A stretch of 46,892 bases of DNA from Candidatus Palauibacter australiensis (GTDB lineage: Bacteria > Gemmatimonadota > Gemmatimonadetes > Palauibacterales > Palauibacteraceae), in the NCBI GenBank assembly GCA_026705295.1, contig JAPPBA010000130.1, forward strand, positions 1 to 46,892. Direction: 5' to 3'. Of the stretch, positions 16,362 through 24,007 are shown piece by piece. Made by a program: the position numbers and the translations under genes. Within the stretch, counting starts at the first letter, position 1. Each line of letters opens with the position of its first letter. Below the pieces are notes generated by a model. That model was not told the DNA's origin. It saw nothing but the letters and a program-made list of their open reading frames with translations, and ran no database searches.

Positions 16362-16772
16362 TCACGACCGGGGGAACACCTCCGCCCCGGTGAGGCCCAG
16401 GTGATGATCCGTCGCCCAGGCAATCCCGATCTCGTGTCGCTCCATCAGGGCAAGGCTGGACGCGTCCACGTACGTCAGGCGGGCCCCCCTGAGCCGGTCG
16501 AGGATCCGGCAGGTGTCACGGTGGAGCCGGGATGTTCCCTCGAGCACTGCGAGCCCGTCGAGGTTGTCCAGGAGGCGGCGGCAGGCACGGGCCTGTTCCT
16601 CGCCGTGGCGATGCAGGAACCAGGAATAGGCCTCCGACCAGACGAGCACCGAAGTGTGCCAGCGCGGCACGGGCCCGCCGAACAGCGCACGCGCCTGCGC
16701 GTGGTACTGGTCCCGCCGGTTGAGGGCCGCGATGAGGATGCCGGTGTCGAGAAACACCTTTCGTCCCTTCAA
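16362..16772 (-). CDS. vapC: VapC-type PIN-domain ribonuclease toxin
   Basis: The 136-residue PIN-domain protein has all four acidic metal ligands: Asp9 (FLDTGILIA), Glu47 (VWSEAYSW), Asp103 (TYVDASS) and Asp122 (WATDHHLG). PIN toxins are Mg-dependent RNases that usually cut tRNA or rRNA. The gene starts 3 bases after the stop of a small ribbon-helix-helix gene, the standard VapBC order with the antitoxin first. It ends before the palindrome upstream of dapB. The domain looks intact, so the module may be functional. Confidence 0.9.
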   Translation of the reverse strand: MKGRKVFLDTGILIAALNRRDQYHAQARALFGGPVPRWHTSVLVWSEAYSWFLHRHGEEQARACRRLLDNLDGLAVLEGTSRLHRDTCRILDRLRGARLTYVDASSLALMERHEIGIAWATDHHLGLTGAEVFPRS

Positions 16773-16775
16773 GGC

Positions 16776-17006
16776 TTACGGCGTCGCCCGCCCGTAGACC
16801 ACCTCATCGACCGTGGCGCTGTCGCCCGGTTCCCCGTCGACCGTCCCGAGGTAGGCCATCCACGGCTGCTCGTCGGGCAGTCTTGAGAGCGTTGCGGCCA
16901 GACTTCTCCGGCAAAGTTCCGCGATTGAAATCCCCTCCCGCCGTGCGGCTTCCCTCACGCGCTCGTAGAGTTCGCGGTCTACCGAAATCTGCGTCCGAAT
17001 CATCAT
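16776..17006 (-). CDS. vapB: VapB-like ribbon-helix-helix antitoxin
   Basis: The 76-residue product has an N-terminal ribbon-helix-helix DNA-binding unit (RTQISVDRELYERVREAARREG, then ISIAELCRRSL). A tail with conserved-looking WMAYLGTVDGEPGD and VDEVVYGR would embrace the toxin. It should neutralise the adjacent PIN toxin and repress its own promoter. I chose the ATG at 17006, which has GGGGAG about 10 bases upstream; ATG 17003 follows directly, and 17051 would extend into the operator region. An inverted repeat upstream fits autoregulation. Confidence 0.85.
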   Translation of the reverse strand: MMIRTQISVDRELYERVREAARREGISIAELCRRSLAATLSRLPDEQPWMAYLGTVDGEPGDSATVDEVVYGRATP

Positions 17007-17029
17007 GCGGCATCCACTCCCCAGTCTCC

Positions 17030-17058
17030 TGTTATCTCCATCTCTGATCATGATAACA
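17030..17058. promoter_or_regulatory. Candidate operator of the VapBC-type module
   Basis: TGTTATC (17030-17036) and GATAACA (17052-17058) form a perfect 7-bp inverted repeat with a 15-base spacer, 24 bases upstream of the antitoxin start. The spacer contains a small TGATCA palindrome. Position and symmetry fit a site for a dimeric ribbon-helix-helix repressor; binding itself is inference. Confidence 0.5.
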
Positions 17059-17121
17059 TGGGCTCACGTCCGCGGCCATTTGGACCATCGTATGTTGAGC
17101 GTAGCGCGAGCCCTCCGACCG

Positions 17122-17145
17122 AGGATTGAGAAGAGGATTGAGAAG
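17122..17145 (+). repeat. Perfect 12-bp tandem duplication in the leader of the glycosylasparaginase-like gene
   Basis: AGGATTGAGAAG occurs twice in a row and is followed by GGGATGAG and the start codon. The purine-rich repeat brings extra Shine-Dalgarno-like tracts into the leader, so copy-number change could tune translation. Confidence 0.7.
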
Positions 17146-17156
17146 GGGATGAGACC

Positions 17157-18302
17157 ATGAGCATGGACCGTCGAGACTTCGTTCGAACTTCCGCCGCGGG
17201 CCTGGCCGCGGCCGCCACGCCCGCCGCTCTGGCCGCCGAGCGCCGCCCTTCCCGGGCCTCCGACGGCTTCGGGGCTCCCGCCGTCCACCGTTCGCGGGCC
17301 GCCCGCCCCATCGTCGTCTCCGACCTCAGCGGGATCCGCTTCACCAACGGCGGACCCGAAAGCTCGGTGGAACGCGCCTTCCGCGGCATCGTCGAGGGCG
17401 AGGACGTGCTCGACGCCCTCATGGCGGGTGTGAACATCCCGGAGAGCGACCCGACGGAGATGGGGATCGGCTACGGCGGGCTGCCCAACGCGGACGGCGT
17501 CGTCCAGCTCGATGCCTGCTGCATGCACGGACCCCGGCGCTGGGCCGGCGGCGTCGCGGCGCTCGAGGGCGTTCGTACGCCGTCGCTCGTCGCGAAGGCC
17601 GTGGCCGAACTCACCGACCACCACCTCCTCGTCGGGGCCGGCGCCCAGGCGTTCGCGCGCCAACTCGGGTTCGAGATCGAGGACGACCTCAACACGGAGG
17701 CGTCGCGCGCCCTGTGGCTCGAATGGCGTCGGCGGATCGATCCGGGCCACTGGCTCGACCCCCGCAAGCGGCTCGAAGCCGGGCTCTCGATGGTCGACGA
17801 CGGCCTGATCCCCGCCCATTCCTTCTGGGGGACGACGAACTGCAACGCGGTGAACGCGGAAGGGGACATCTGCGGCGTCACGACGACGAGCGGCCTCTCG
17901 TGGAAGATCCCCGGGCGTACCGGCGACTCCCCGATCCTCGGCGCCGGCCTGTACGTGGACAACGACGTGGGCGCCGTCGGCTCGACGGGCCGGGGCGAAG
18001 CGAACCTGTACAACCTCTCGTCCTTCCTCGCCGTCGAGTTCATGCGCCAGGGGATGAGCCCGCTCGATGCCGGCATGGCCACCCTGGAGCGGATCCGGTC
18101 GAACACGGTGGAATCCAGACTCCTCAACGCGCGCGGCCTGCCGAGCTTCGACGTCCGCTTCTTCCTGCTCAACAAGCAGGGGGAGACGGCGGGCGTCGCC
18201 CTGTACGGCTCGGCGGAGACGCACTACGCCGTCTGCAGCGAGAACGGCGCCGAGGAGCGCCCGTTCGAGGGTCTGCTGGAGGGCTCGCCCCGCGACGCGT
18301 AA
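17157..18302 (+). CDS. Tat-exported glycosylasparaginase-family Ntn hydrolase
   Basis: The 381-residue product has a Tat signal (MDRRDFVRTSAAGLAAAA) and the fold of N4-(beta-N-acetylglucosaminyl)-L-asparaginase. Landmarks are GGLPNADGVVQLDACCMHG, VTTTSGLSWKIPGRTGDSPI, GAGLYVDNDVGAVGSTGRGE and SFLAVEFMRQG. Family members make themselves active by cutting before a threonine, then hydrolyse asparagine-linked sugars or beta-aspartyl peptides. The expected His-Asp-Thr cleavage site reads Trp-Gly-Thr here (Thr226, with a second Thr at 227), so the Asp that assists self-cleavage is replaced by Gly. Other catalytic-site motifs are kept. ATG 17157 is preceded by AAGGGG; ATG 17163 is also possible. It is divergent from the toxin module and converges on an aldo/keto reductase. 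Confidence 0.85.
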   Translation: MSMDRRDFVRTSAAGLAAAATPAALAAERRPSRASDGFGAPAVHRSRAARPIVVSDLSGIRFTNGGPESSVERAFRGIVEGEDVLDALMAGVNIPESDPTEMGIGYGGLPNADGVVQLDACCMHGPRRWAGGVAALEGVRTPSLVAKAVAELTDHHLLVGAGAQAFARQLGFEIEDDLNTEASRALWLEWRRRIDPGHWLDPRKRLEAGLSMVDDGLIPAHSFWGTTNCNAVNAEGDICGVTTTSGLSWKIPGRTGDSPILGAGLYVDNDVGAVGSTGRGEANLYNLSSFLAVEFMRQGMSPLDAGMATLERIRSNTVESRLLNARGLPSFDVRFFLLNKQGETAGVALYGSAETHYAVCSENGAEERPFEGLLEGSPRDA

Positions 18303-18340
18303 CGGCGTCCCGGGGTAGTTCGCGCCGCCCTCGGGCTGTG

Positions 18341-19309
18341 CTAGCGGTTGTAGGCGGGCGTCGGTCCGCGCAGCCGCGCCCACACGCCGTCGCAGGCGGC
18401 GAGCACCTCGGCGTCGAGCGGGGGCGCGTCGAAGGCGTCGAGGTTTTCTTCGAGGTGCTCCATGCGCGAGGCGCCGACGATGATGCAGTCCGCGCCCTCC
18501 TGCGCCCGCAGCCAGCCCAGCGCGAGTTGCACCGGCGTCAGATCCGCCTCCCCGGCGATGGCCTCGACCTCGGCCACGGCGCGGAAGTACTCGTCGTGCC
18601 AGAAGCGGTCCAGGTACATGCGGTTGCCGTCGAAGCGCGTCCCCGGCAGCGGCGTTCCCGGCCTCTGCTTTCCGGTGAGGAGCCCGCCCGCGAGCGGATT
18701 GTAGACGACGTTCGAGATCCCGTAGCGACGCGTGAAGGCGAGGTATTCCTGCTCGATCCCGCGCGCCGCGAGGTTGTACATGGGTTGCGCGATCCACGGT
18801 TTCGCCCACCTCTCGCGCTCGCAGATGGAGAACACCTCGCACATCTGCCACGCGCTGTAGTTGGACGTCGCCGGATAGCGGATGAGCCCCTCGACCCGAA
18901 GCTCTTCCAGCGCGGCGAGACTCTCCTCGATGGGCGTCTCGTAGTCCGGCAGATGCAGGTAGTAGACGTCGAGATAGTCGGTGCCGAGCCGCCGCAGGGA
19001 TTCGTCGATCCCGCGGCGGATCGCGTCGCGCGAGAGGCCGGTGTAATCGACGGGGTCGCCCATCGGATTGCACACCTTGCTCGCGAGGATGATCTCCCCG
19101 CGCCGGTCCCCGAGGACCTCTCCCAGGATCTCCTCCGACCGTCCCTGGTTGTAGACGTTCGCGGTGTCGAAGAAGTCGACGCCCCGTTCGAAGCACAGCT
19201 CCACCATCGCCGCCGCGGCTTCCACATCGGTCTGCGACCCGAACGTCATCGTGCCCATGCAGGCACGCGACACTTCGAGGTCGGTATGGGCGAGTTTTCG
19301 TCTCTCCAC
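18341..19309 (-). CDS. Aldo/keto reductase
   Basis: The 322-residue NADPH-dependent TIM-barrel oxidoreductase has the full catalytic tetrad: Asp48 and Tyr53 (FFDTANVYNQGRSEE), Lys78 (LASKVCNP) and His119 (VYYLHLPD). The cofactor segment IIVGASRMEHLEENL near the end matches the usual GxxxxxHLxEN pattern. It is closest in style to the YghZ/Tas-like group. The start at 19309 gives the normal MERRKLAHTDLEVS opening. The substrate is probably a carbonyl compound but is not defined. It is divergent from the aminotransferase gene, with a gap of about 110 bases. A second, fused aldo/keto reductase lies at 36019. Confidence 0.9.
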   Translation of the reverse strand: MERRKLAHTDLEVSRACMGTMTFGSQTDVEAAAAMVELCFERGVDFFDTANVYNQGRSEEILGEVLGDRRGEIILASKVCNPMGDPVDYTGLSRDAIRRGIDESLRRLGTDYLDVYYLHLPDYETPIEESLAALEELRVEGLIRYPATSNYSAWQMCEVFSICERERWAKPWIAQPMYNLAARGIEQEYLAFTRRYGISNVVYNPLAGGLLTGKQRPGTPLPGTRFDGNRMYLDRFWHDEYFRAVAEVEAIAGEADLTPVQLALGWLRAQEGADCIIVGASRMEHLEENLDAFDAPPLDAEVLAACDGVWARLRGPTPAYNR

Positions 19310-19417
19310 GTTCTTTCGTATCCTTCCCTAGCAGTCCGTGGCCGGGAACGCCCGCTCACCCGGGGCACACCGGGCGGCGCCGGCAACGTAGCAGAACCTC
19401 AGCGGGGGATGGAACCG

Positions 19418-20743
19418 ATGACGACCGGCCCGGTCCGGACGCGGACGCTGGAGGAACTCGCGGCCGACGCTGCGGCCCGCTACGCGGCCGCGAATCCCCT
19501 GAGCCAGGCGAGCTTCGAGCGCTCGACGAACTACCTGCCGGGGGCGGACACACGAACGGTCAACCACTACGACCCGTTCCCCGTCACCATCGTCCGCGGC
19601 GAAGGCTCGCGGCTCCACGATCTCGACGGGCACGTCTACGTCGATTTCCTCAACGACTACACGGCCGGGCTCTACGGCCACTCGAACCCCGCCATCCGTG
19701 ACGCCATCGCGGAGGCGGCGGGGAGGGGCCTGACGCTCGGCGGGCCGAGCCCGAACCAGCAGGAATTCGCCGAACTCATCTGCCGGCGCTTCCCGTCCGT
19801 CGAGCGCGTGCGCTTCACGAACTCGGGGACCGAGGCGAACCTCATGGCGGTCAGCCTCGCGCGCGCCGTGACCTACCGGGAGGGCGTGCTCGCGTTCGAC
19901 GGCGCCTACCACGGCGGACCCCTGAACTTCACCGGCCCGGACCGGCGCCTCAACGTGCCGTTCCCGTGGACGGTTGCGGACTACAACGATGCCGAATCCG
20001 CGCGATCCCTCATCGCGGAACGGGCGACCGAACTTGCCTGCGTGCTCGTCGAGCCGATGCTTGCGGGCGGCGGGTGCATCCCCGGGACCCGGGTGTTTCT
20101 GAACGCGCTGCGCGATGCGACGCGCCGGGCGGGCGTCCTGCTGATCTTCGACGAGGTCCAGACCTCGCGGCTCGCTCCGGGCGGCCTGCAGGGGGCGCTC
20201 GACATCCACGCCGACCTCACGACCTTCGGCAAGTACCTCGGGGGCGGCGCCTCCTTCGGCGCCTTCGGGGGGCGGGCGGACCTGATGGATCGCTTCGATC
20301 CGCGCCGGGAGAACCATCTGAGCCACCCCGGCACGCACAACAACAACTCGCTGACCATGGCCGCGGGCCTCACGGGGCTGCGCGACGTGTTCACTCCCGA
20401 CGCAGTGCGCCGGCTGACGGTGCGGGGAGACGCCCTGCGCGCCGCCCTCAACGGGGTCGCGGCGGCGAGGGACGCGCCCGTGCAGGTGACCGGCCGCGGT
20501 TCGATCATGACGGTCCACTTCCAGCGGAGGCCGATCCGCCGCCGCGCCGATGTCGCCCATACGCCGGTGGCGGCCCGCGACCTCTTCCAGCTCGAGATGC
20601 TGCTGGCCGGGTTCTACGTCGCCCGCCGGGGGTTCGTCACGGTCTCGCTCGCGCACGACGACGACGACTGCGACGCGCTGGTCGCGGCATTCGACGCCTT
20701 CCTCGGAAGGCACGCCGCCGCCATCGACGCGGCCCTTGAATGA
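19418..20743 (+). CDS. Class III PLP-dependent aminotransferase (glutamate-1-semialdehyde mutase-like)
   Basis: The 441-residue product has the class III motifs: NSGTEANLMAVSLARA for phosphate binding, FDGAYHGGPL, LVEPMLAGGGCIPG, LLIFDEVQTSRLA and the PLP lysine Lys272 in TTFGKYLGGG. The overall pattern (RLHDLDGHVYVDFLNDYTAGLYGHSNP) resembles glutamate-1-semialdehyde aminomutase, but the gene is not near other heme genes and the C-terminus is divergent. A general omega-aminotransferase or amino mutase role is equally possible. Of two in-frame ATGs, 19418 is preceded by GGGGG at a spacing of 9, while 19409 directly abuts it. The open frame continues far upstream, but that part is antisense to the aldo/keto reductase gene. 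Confidence 0.85.
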   Translation: MTTGPVRTRTLEELAADAAARYAAANPLSQASFERSTNYLPGADTRTVNHYDPFPVTIVRGEGSRLHDLDGHVYVDFLNDYTAGLYGHSNPAIRDAIAEAAGRGLTLGGPSPNQQEFAELICRRFPSVERVRFTNSGTEANLMAVSLARAVTYREGVLAFDGAYHGGPLNFTGPDRRLNVPFPWTVADYNDAESARSLIAERATELACVLVEPMLAGGGCIPGTRVFLNALRDATRRAGVLLIFDEVQTSRLAPGGLQGALDIHADLTTFGKYLGGGASFGAFGGRADLMDRFDPRRENHLSHPGTHNNNSLTMAAGLTGLRDVFTPDAVRRLTVRGDALRAALNGVAAARDAPVQVTGRGSIMTVHFQRRPIRRRADVAHTPVAARDLFQLEMLLAGFYVARRGFVTVSLAHDDDDCDALVAAFDAFLGRHAAAIDAALE

Positions 20744-20768
20744 ACCCGGATAACGACTGCGGACAGGT

Positions 20769-21815
20769 ATGGGTTACGACCTGAATTCGGGACGCCGACG
20801 GGCGATAGCGGCGTGGCTGGTGGTTCCATTGGCGGTCGGCGCCGGCTCCGTCGAGGCGCAGCAGGGAGAGGACTGCGGGGACGGGGCTCTGCTGAGTGTG
20901 TTCGTCACCGATGAGTCGGGGACCGTGCGCGCGCCAGGAGCAACGGTGGTCCTTCGTTGGACGGTCGCCGAGCGCACGCCGGTGCGCGGTTCCGCCGGAG
21001 CGGATGGGCGCTTCCAACTGTGCGTTACCGACGACTCGCGGGAGGCGACCCTCTGGGCCGAGTTCGGCGACGGATCGAGCGAACAGGCGGTCGTCGGGTT
21101 CGAGCCTGGAGCGACGACGGATGTCGAGTTGCGGATCCTGGCCGGCCCGGCGGGGACAGGACGGATCGTCGGCCAGGTGAATGATGGCGTAACGGAGGAT
21201 GCCGTGACCGCGGCGGCCGTGACCATCTCCGAGAGGACGGCGGCCGTCGAGACGAATGGCCGGGGCCGGTTCGTCCTGAGCGGTCTACCCGTCGGGGCCC
21301 ACGAACTGCGGGTTCGGCGCCCGGGCTACGCGCCGCTGCGCCACCGGGTGACGGTGCACCGCGGTCTCACGACGGAAATGGAGATCGGCCTCGTCCCGAC
21401 TTCTGCGGAGATGGACCCGCAGGTGGCGACGGCCACGCGGCCGCGCCAGTTGGAGGTCACGGGCTTCTACGAACGCAAGCTGCGGGGCGAAATGCTCGGC
21501 GTCGGCACGTTCCTGACCGCGGACGACATCGAGCGCTGGAGGCCGAGCACCGTCGGCCGCTTTATCGAGGACCATATTCCGGAAATCCGCCAGCGGGGCG
21601 TGAAGCTGGTGAACACAACGGGGCTCATGGGCTGGAAGGGTTGTCCGGTGGCCACATATGTTGACGGCATCCCCCTGCGCATATCCGGCATCGGCGGAGT
21701 GGTGGTGCCGACCCAGATCGCCGGACTTGAGGTCTACACGGGACTGGCGGGCGTGCCGGCCGATTTCCGGGACGAACGCAACCGATGCGGCGCTGTCGTC
21801 GCCTGGACCAGGTAG
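20769..21815 (+). CDS. Exported carboxypeptidase-regulatory-like plus TonB-plug-like protein, no barrel (copy 1)
   Basis: The 348-residue product has a signal peptide (AWLVVPLAVGAGSVEAQ). Two Ig-like/carboxypeptidase-regulatory-like units follow: about 40-120 (PGATVVLRW, DGRFQLC) and 130-210 (GRIVGQVNDGVTEDAV, GRGRFVLSGLPVGAHELRVRRPGY). Residues 215-348 resemble the plug of TonB-dependent receptors: VATATRPRQLEVTGFYERK, FLTADDIERWRPSTVGRFI, VATYVDGIPL, IAGLEVYTG and the closing CGAVVAWTR. The 22-strand barrel that normally follows is absent. It is 37-50% similar by eye to the next gene and clearly its tandem paralogue. It may be a periplasmic or outer-membrane-associated binding protein. The Shine-Dalgarno sequence is weak (GGACAGG). 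Confidence 0.75.
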   Translation: MGYDLNSGRRRAIAAWLVVPLAVGAGSVEAQQGEDCGDGALLSVFVTDESGTVRAPGATVVLRWTVAERTPVRGSAGADGRFQLCVTDDSREATLWAEFGDGSSEQAVVGFEPGATTDVELRILAGPAGTGRIVGQVNDGVTEDAVTAAAVTISERTAAVETNGRGRFVLSGLPVGAHELRVRRPGYAPLRHRVTVHRGLTTEMEIGLVPTSAEMDPQVATATRPRQLEVTGFYERKLRGEMLGVGTFLTADDIERWRPSTVGRFIEDHIPEIRQRGVKLVNTTGLMGWKGCPVATYVDGIPLRISGIGGVVVPTQIAGLEVYTGLAGVPADFRDERNRCGAVVAWTR

Positions 21816-21838
21816 TGTTTCTTCACGGGAGTCGGGAC

Positions 21839-22909
21839 ATGACCATCCGGACCGTTCGAGGGGCGGCAACCGTGGCGCCCATGGTTCTCGCGCAGTTGGC
21901 CGCGGCGGCCGGTTCTGCCGCGGGGCAGGAGGCGGCGGAGTGCGGCGAGCGGGCGTCGCTTCACGTCCTCGTCACGGAGGAATCCGGGGCCCTCAACCTG
22001 CCCGGGGCCACGGTCGTCCTGCGCTGGACCAGCGATCAGGTGCTCAGGCCTCTGCGCGACCCCGCCGGGCCGGACGGACGCTTCTCGGTCTGCGTTCCCG
22101 CCGATGTGTCCGCGGCGACGCTATGGGCGGAGTTCGGGGATGATTCGAGCGCGGAGGCGACGGTCGTCTTCGAACCCGGCACGCCGGTCGAAGTCCACCT
22201 GCGCGTCCTGTTCGGAGACACCGAACCGGGGAGAATCGTGGGCCGCGTGCTCGATGCGTCGACGGAGGATCCGGTGGCCACGGCCACGGTGTCGCTGGTC
22301 GGACGACCGGCCGAAGTCCAGAGCGACCGCCAGGGCCGGTTCGCCCTCACCGGCGTGCCCGGCGGGGAACACCTGCTCGAGGTCGAAAGGATCGGCTACG
22401 CTTCCCTCCGCTATCCGGTGACGGTGGTCCGCGGATTGAGCACGGAACTCCAGATCGGCCTTGTGCCCGCACCGGTGGAGATGGAACCGCTCGTCGTGAC
22501 CGCCACTCGACCGCGACGGCTGGAGATCAACGGGTTCTACGACCGCAAGTACTTCGGCGAACTCATCGGCGGGGGCACGTACTTCACGGTGGAGGACATC
22601 GACCGCCGGCGTCCGCTCCGCGTCTCGCACATGCTCGCCGATGCGCCCGGCATCCGCCTTCGATGCCCCGGCTCCGGGTTCCGCGACTGCTGGGTTGAGA
22701 GTTCGAGAGCGGCCGGGGGATTCACGCCCGGGGGCTGCGAACTCAGCGCCTATCTCGATGGTTCTCCGATTCCGGTTCGAGAATTGGACTCGCTCGTGTT
22801 GCCCGTGGAGGTCGGCGGCATCGAAGTATACCAGGGGGCCGGCGAGTTGCCGCCGGAGTTCGGCGGATACAATGCGCGCTGCGGCGCCGTCGTGATCTGG
22901 ACGAAGTAG
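21839..22909 (+). CDS. Exported carboxypeptidase-regulatory-like plus TonB-plug-like protein, no barrel (copy 2)
   Basis: The 356-residue tandem paralogue of the preceding gene starts 24 bases after its stop, with GGGAG 7 bases before the ATG. It has the same order: signal peptide ending near GSAAGQ, two regulatory-like beta domains (PGATVVLRW, DGRFSVC; GRIVGRVLDASTEDPV, RQGRFALTGVPGGEHLLEVERIGY), then a plug-like domain. That domain has LVVTATRPRRLEINGFYDRKYFG, SHMLADAPGIRL, LSAYLDGSPI, VGGIEVYQG and CGAVVIWTK. Relative to copy 1 it has an extra cysteine pair in the plug (RCPGSGFRDC), which could form a disulfide. No barrel strands follow. The pair probably works together at the cell surface; the partner or ligand is unknown. 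Confidence 0.75.
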   Translation: MTIRTVRGAATVAPMVLAQLAAAAGSAAGQEAAECGERASLHVLVTEESGALNLPGATVVLRWTSDQVLRPLRDPAGPDGRFSVCVPADVSAATLWAEFGDDSSAEATVVFEPGTPVEVHLRVLFGDTEPGRIVGRVLDASTEDPVATATVSLVGRPAEVQSDRQGRFALTGVPGGEHLLEVERIGYASLRYPVTVVRGLSTELQIGLVPAPVEMEPLVVTATRPRRLEINGFYDRKYFGELIGGGTYFTVEDIDRRRPLRVSHMLADAPGIRLRCPGSGFRDCWVESSRAAGGFTPGGCELSAYLDGSPIPVRELDSLVLPVEVGGIEVYQGAGELPPEFGGYNARCGAVVIWTK

Positions 22910-22945
22910 CCGGGCCGCGGTCCCCCGCGTCGTCGGGGCGATCCG

Positions 22946-24007
22946 CTACCTCACCCGCACGTGCTTCTCGAGCATGCGGCGCCGCACGACACCGCCGTAG
23001 ACGTTGCCCTCCGAATCCACGCCCACGGCTTCCGCCCCGCTGTGCTCAATCGTCGTGGACTCGATGTCCTCGATGAAGTACGAGACCGACCCGTCGCGGG
23101 CGCTCCCGACCCGGATCCCCTTCTTCCAGCCAGGGTTGTTTGGCCCCCAACTCTCGGAGTCCGCGACGTAGATCGTGTCGTCCTCGTCGATGAAAATCCC
23201 GCTCGGGCGGCTGAACTGCTTCCATTCCTCCAGGAACGTCCCGTCCTCGAGGAAGATCTGGATGCGGTTGTTCGCACGGTCCCCGATGAAGATTCGTCCC
23301 TGCGAATCCCGGGCGATGGCGTGCGGCGTGCTGAACTGGCCGGGCCCCGAGCCCGGTCCTCCCCATGCGTCGAGGAAGTCCCCTTCCGGACTGAAGCGCA
23401 CGACGCGATCGTTGCCTTCGCCGTGACCTTCGATGACGAGGAAGTCGCCGCCGGGAAGGACGAGGACATCCGTCGGCTGGTTGAACACGTCGGGACCGAG
23501 ACCCGCGACGCCGGCTTGCCCGAGCGTGAGCAGGAGTTCCCCGTCGGAGCTGAACTTGAACACCTGGTGCCCGAGTTCTCCGTTTCCGCGGGCATCCGTC
23601 GCCCAGACGTTCCCCTCGTGGTCGATGTGGAACCCGTGCGGATAGTTGAAGAGCCCCGCCCCCCAGGAATCGAGCGCCCGCCCGGACATGTCGTACTTGA
23701 CGATCGGATCTTCGGGCCGGTCCGCGCAGCTGTTCTCGAAGCAGCGGTGCATGACGTAGAGATGGCCGTCGGGTCCCTGCTCGACGCCCGTGACCTGCCC
23801 CCACTGCACCGCGCCTGGGGGTAGCTCCGCCCAGGGTTCCAGGCGCTCATAGGGGTTGGGCAGCTCGTTGACGGGCTCAAGCTCCGGCGCCGCGTCGTCC
23901 GCGTTCGCGGCGCCGCCTTCGTCGCCGGAGCCGCCGCACGCCGCGGCGACCGCGCTGACCGCGACGAGGCAGAGAAGGATGCCGAGTTGTGTGGTTCGTC
24001 GTGTCAT
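22946..24007 (-). CDS. NHL-repeat beta-propeller lipoprotein
   Basis: The 353-residue product has a lipoprotein signal (LVAVSAVAAACGG, Cys24) and an acidic linker. A six-bladed NHL propeller follows with clear repeats: VTGVEQGPDGHLYVMHR, GFHIDHEGNVWATDARG, PTDVLVLPGGDFLVIEGHG, PHAIARDSQGRIFIGDRANNRIQIF and PSGIFIDEDDTIYVADSES. Its conserved HGFHID, ATDARGN and ARDSQGRIFIGDRANNRIQ segments recall peptidyl-alpha-hydroxyglycine amidating lyase relatives, but lyase activity is not shown. It is the last gene of a minus-strand operon. Its ATG overlaps the thioesterase TGA by 4 bases (ATGA), and GGGAG lies 9 bases upstream. Confidence 0.82.
   Translation of the reverse strand: MTRRTTQLGILLCLVAVSAVAAACGGSGDEGGAANADDAAPELEPVNELPNPYERLEPWAELPPGAVQWGQVTGVEQGPDGHLYVMHRCFENSCADRPEDPIVKYDMSGRALDSWGAGLFNYPHGFHIDHEGNVWATDARGNGELGHQVFKFSSDGELLLTLGQAGVAGLGPDVFNQPTDVLVLPGGDFLVIEGHGEGNDRVVRFSPEGDFLDAWGGPGSGPGQFSTPHAIARDSQGRIFIGDRANNRIQIFLEDGTFLEEWKQFSRPSGIFIDEDDTIYVADSESWGPNNPGWKKGIRVGSARDGSVSYFIEDIESTTIEHSGAEAVGVDSEGNVYGGVVRRRMLEKHVRVR

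Noticed and set aside
17714-19417. A very long open frame upstream of the aminotransferase start
   Set aside because: It runs antisense through the aldo/keto reductase and the end of the asparaginase-like gene. The translation is Arg/Pro-rich with no family features, and high GC content opens such frames.
20769-22909. Plug-like pair as truncated TonB-dependent receptors
   Set aside because: Both copies end cleanly at the same position after CGAVVxWT, and intact spacing follows. A conserved short form is more likely than two independent truncations.
22914-22935. Short CCCCG/CGGGG hairpin between convergent genes
   Set aside because: The stem is only 5 bp with no T-run, too weak to call a terminator.
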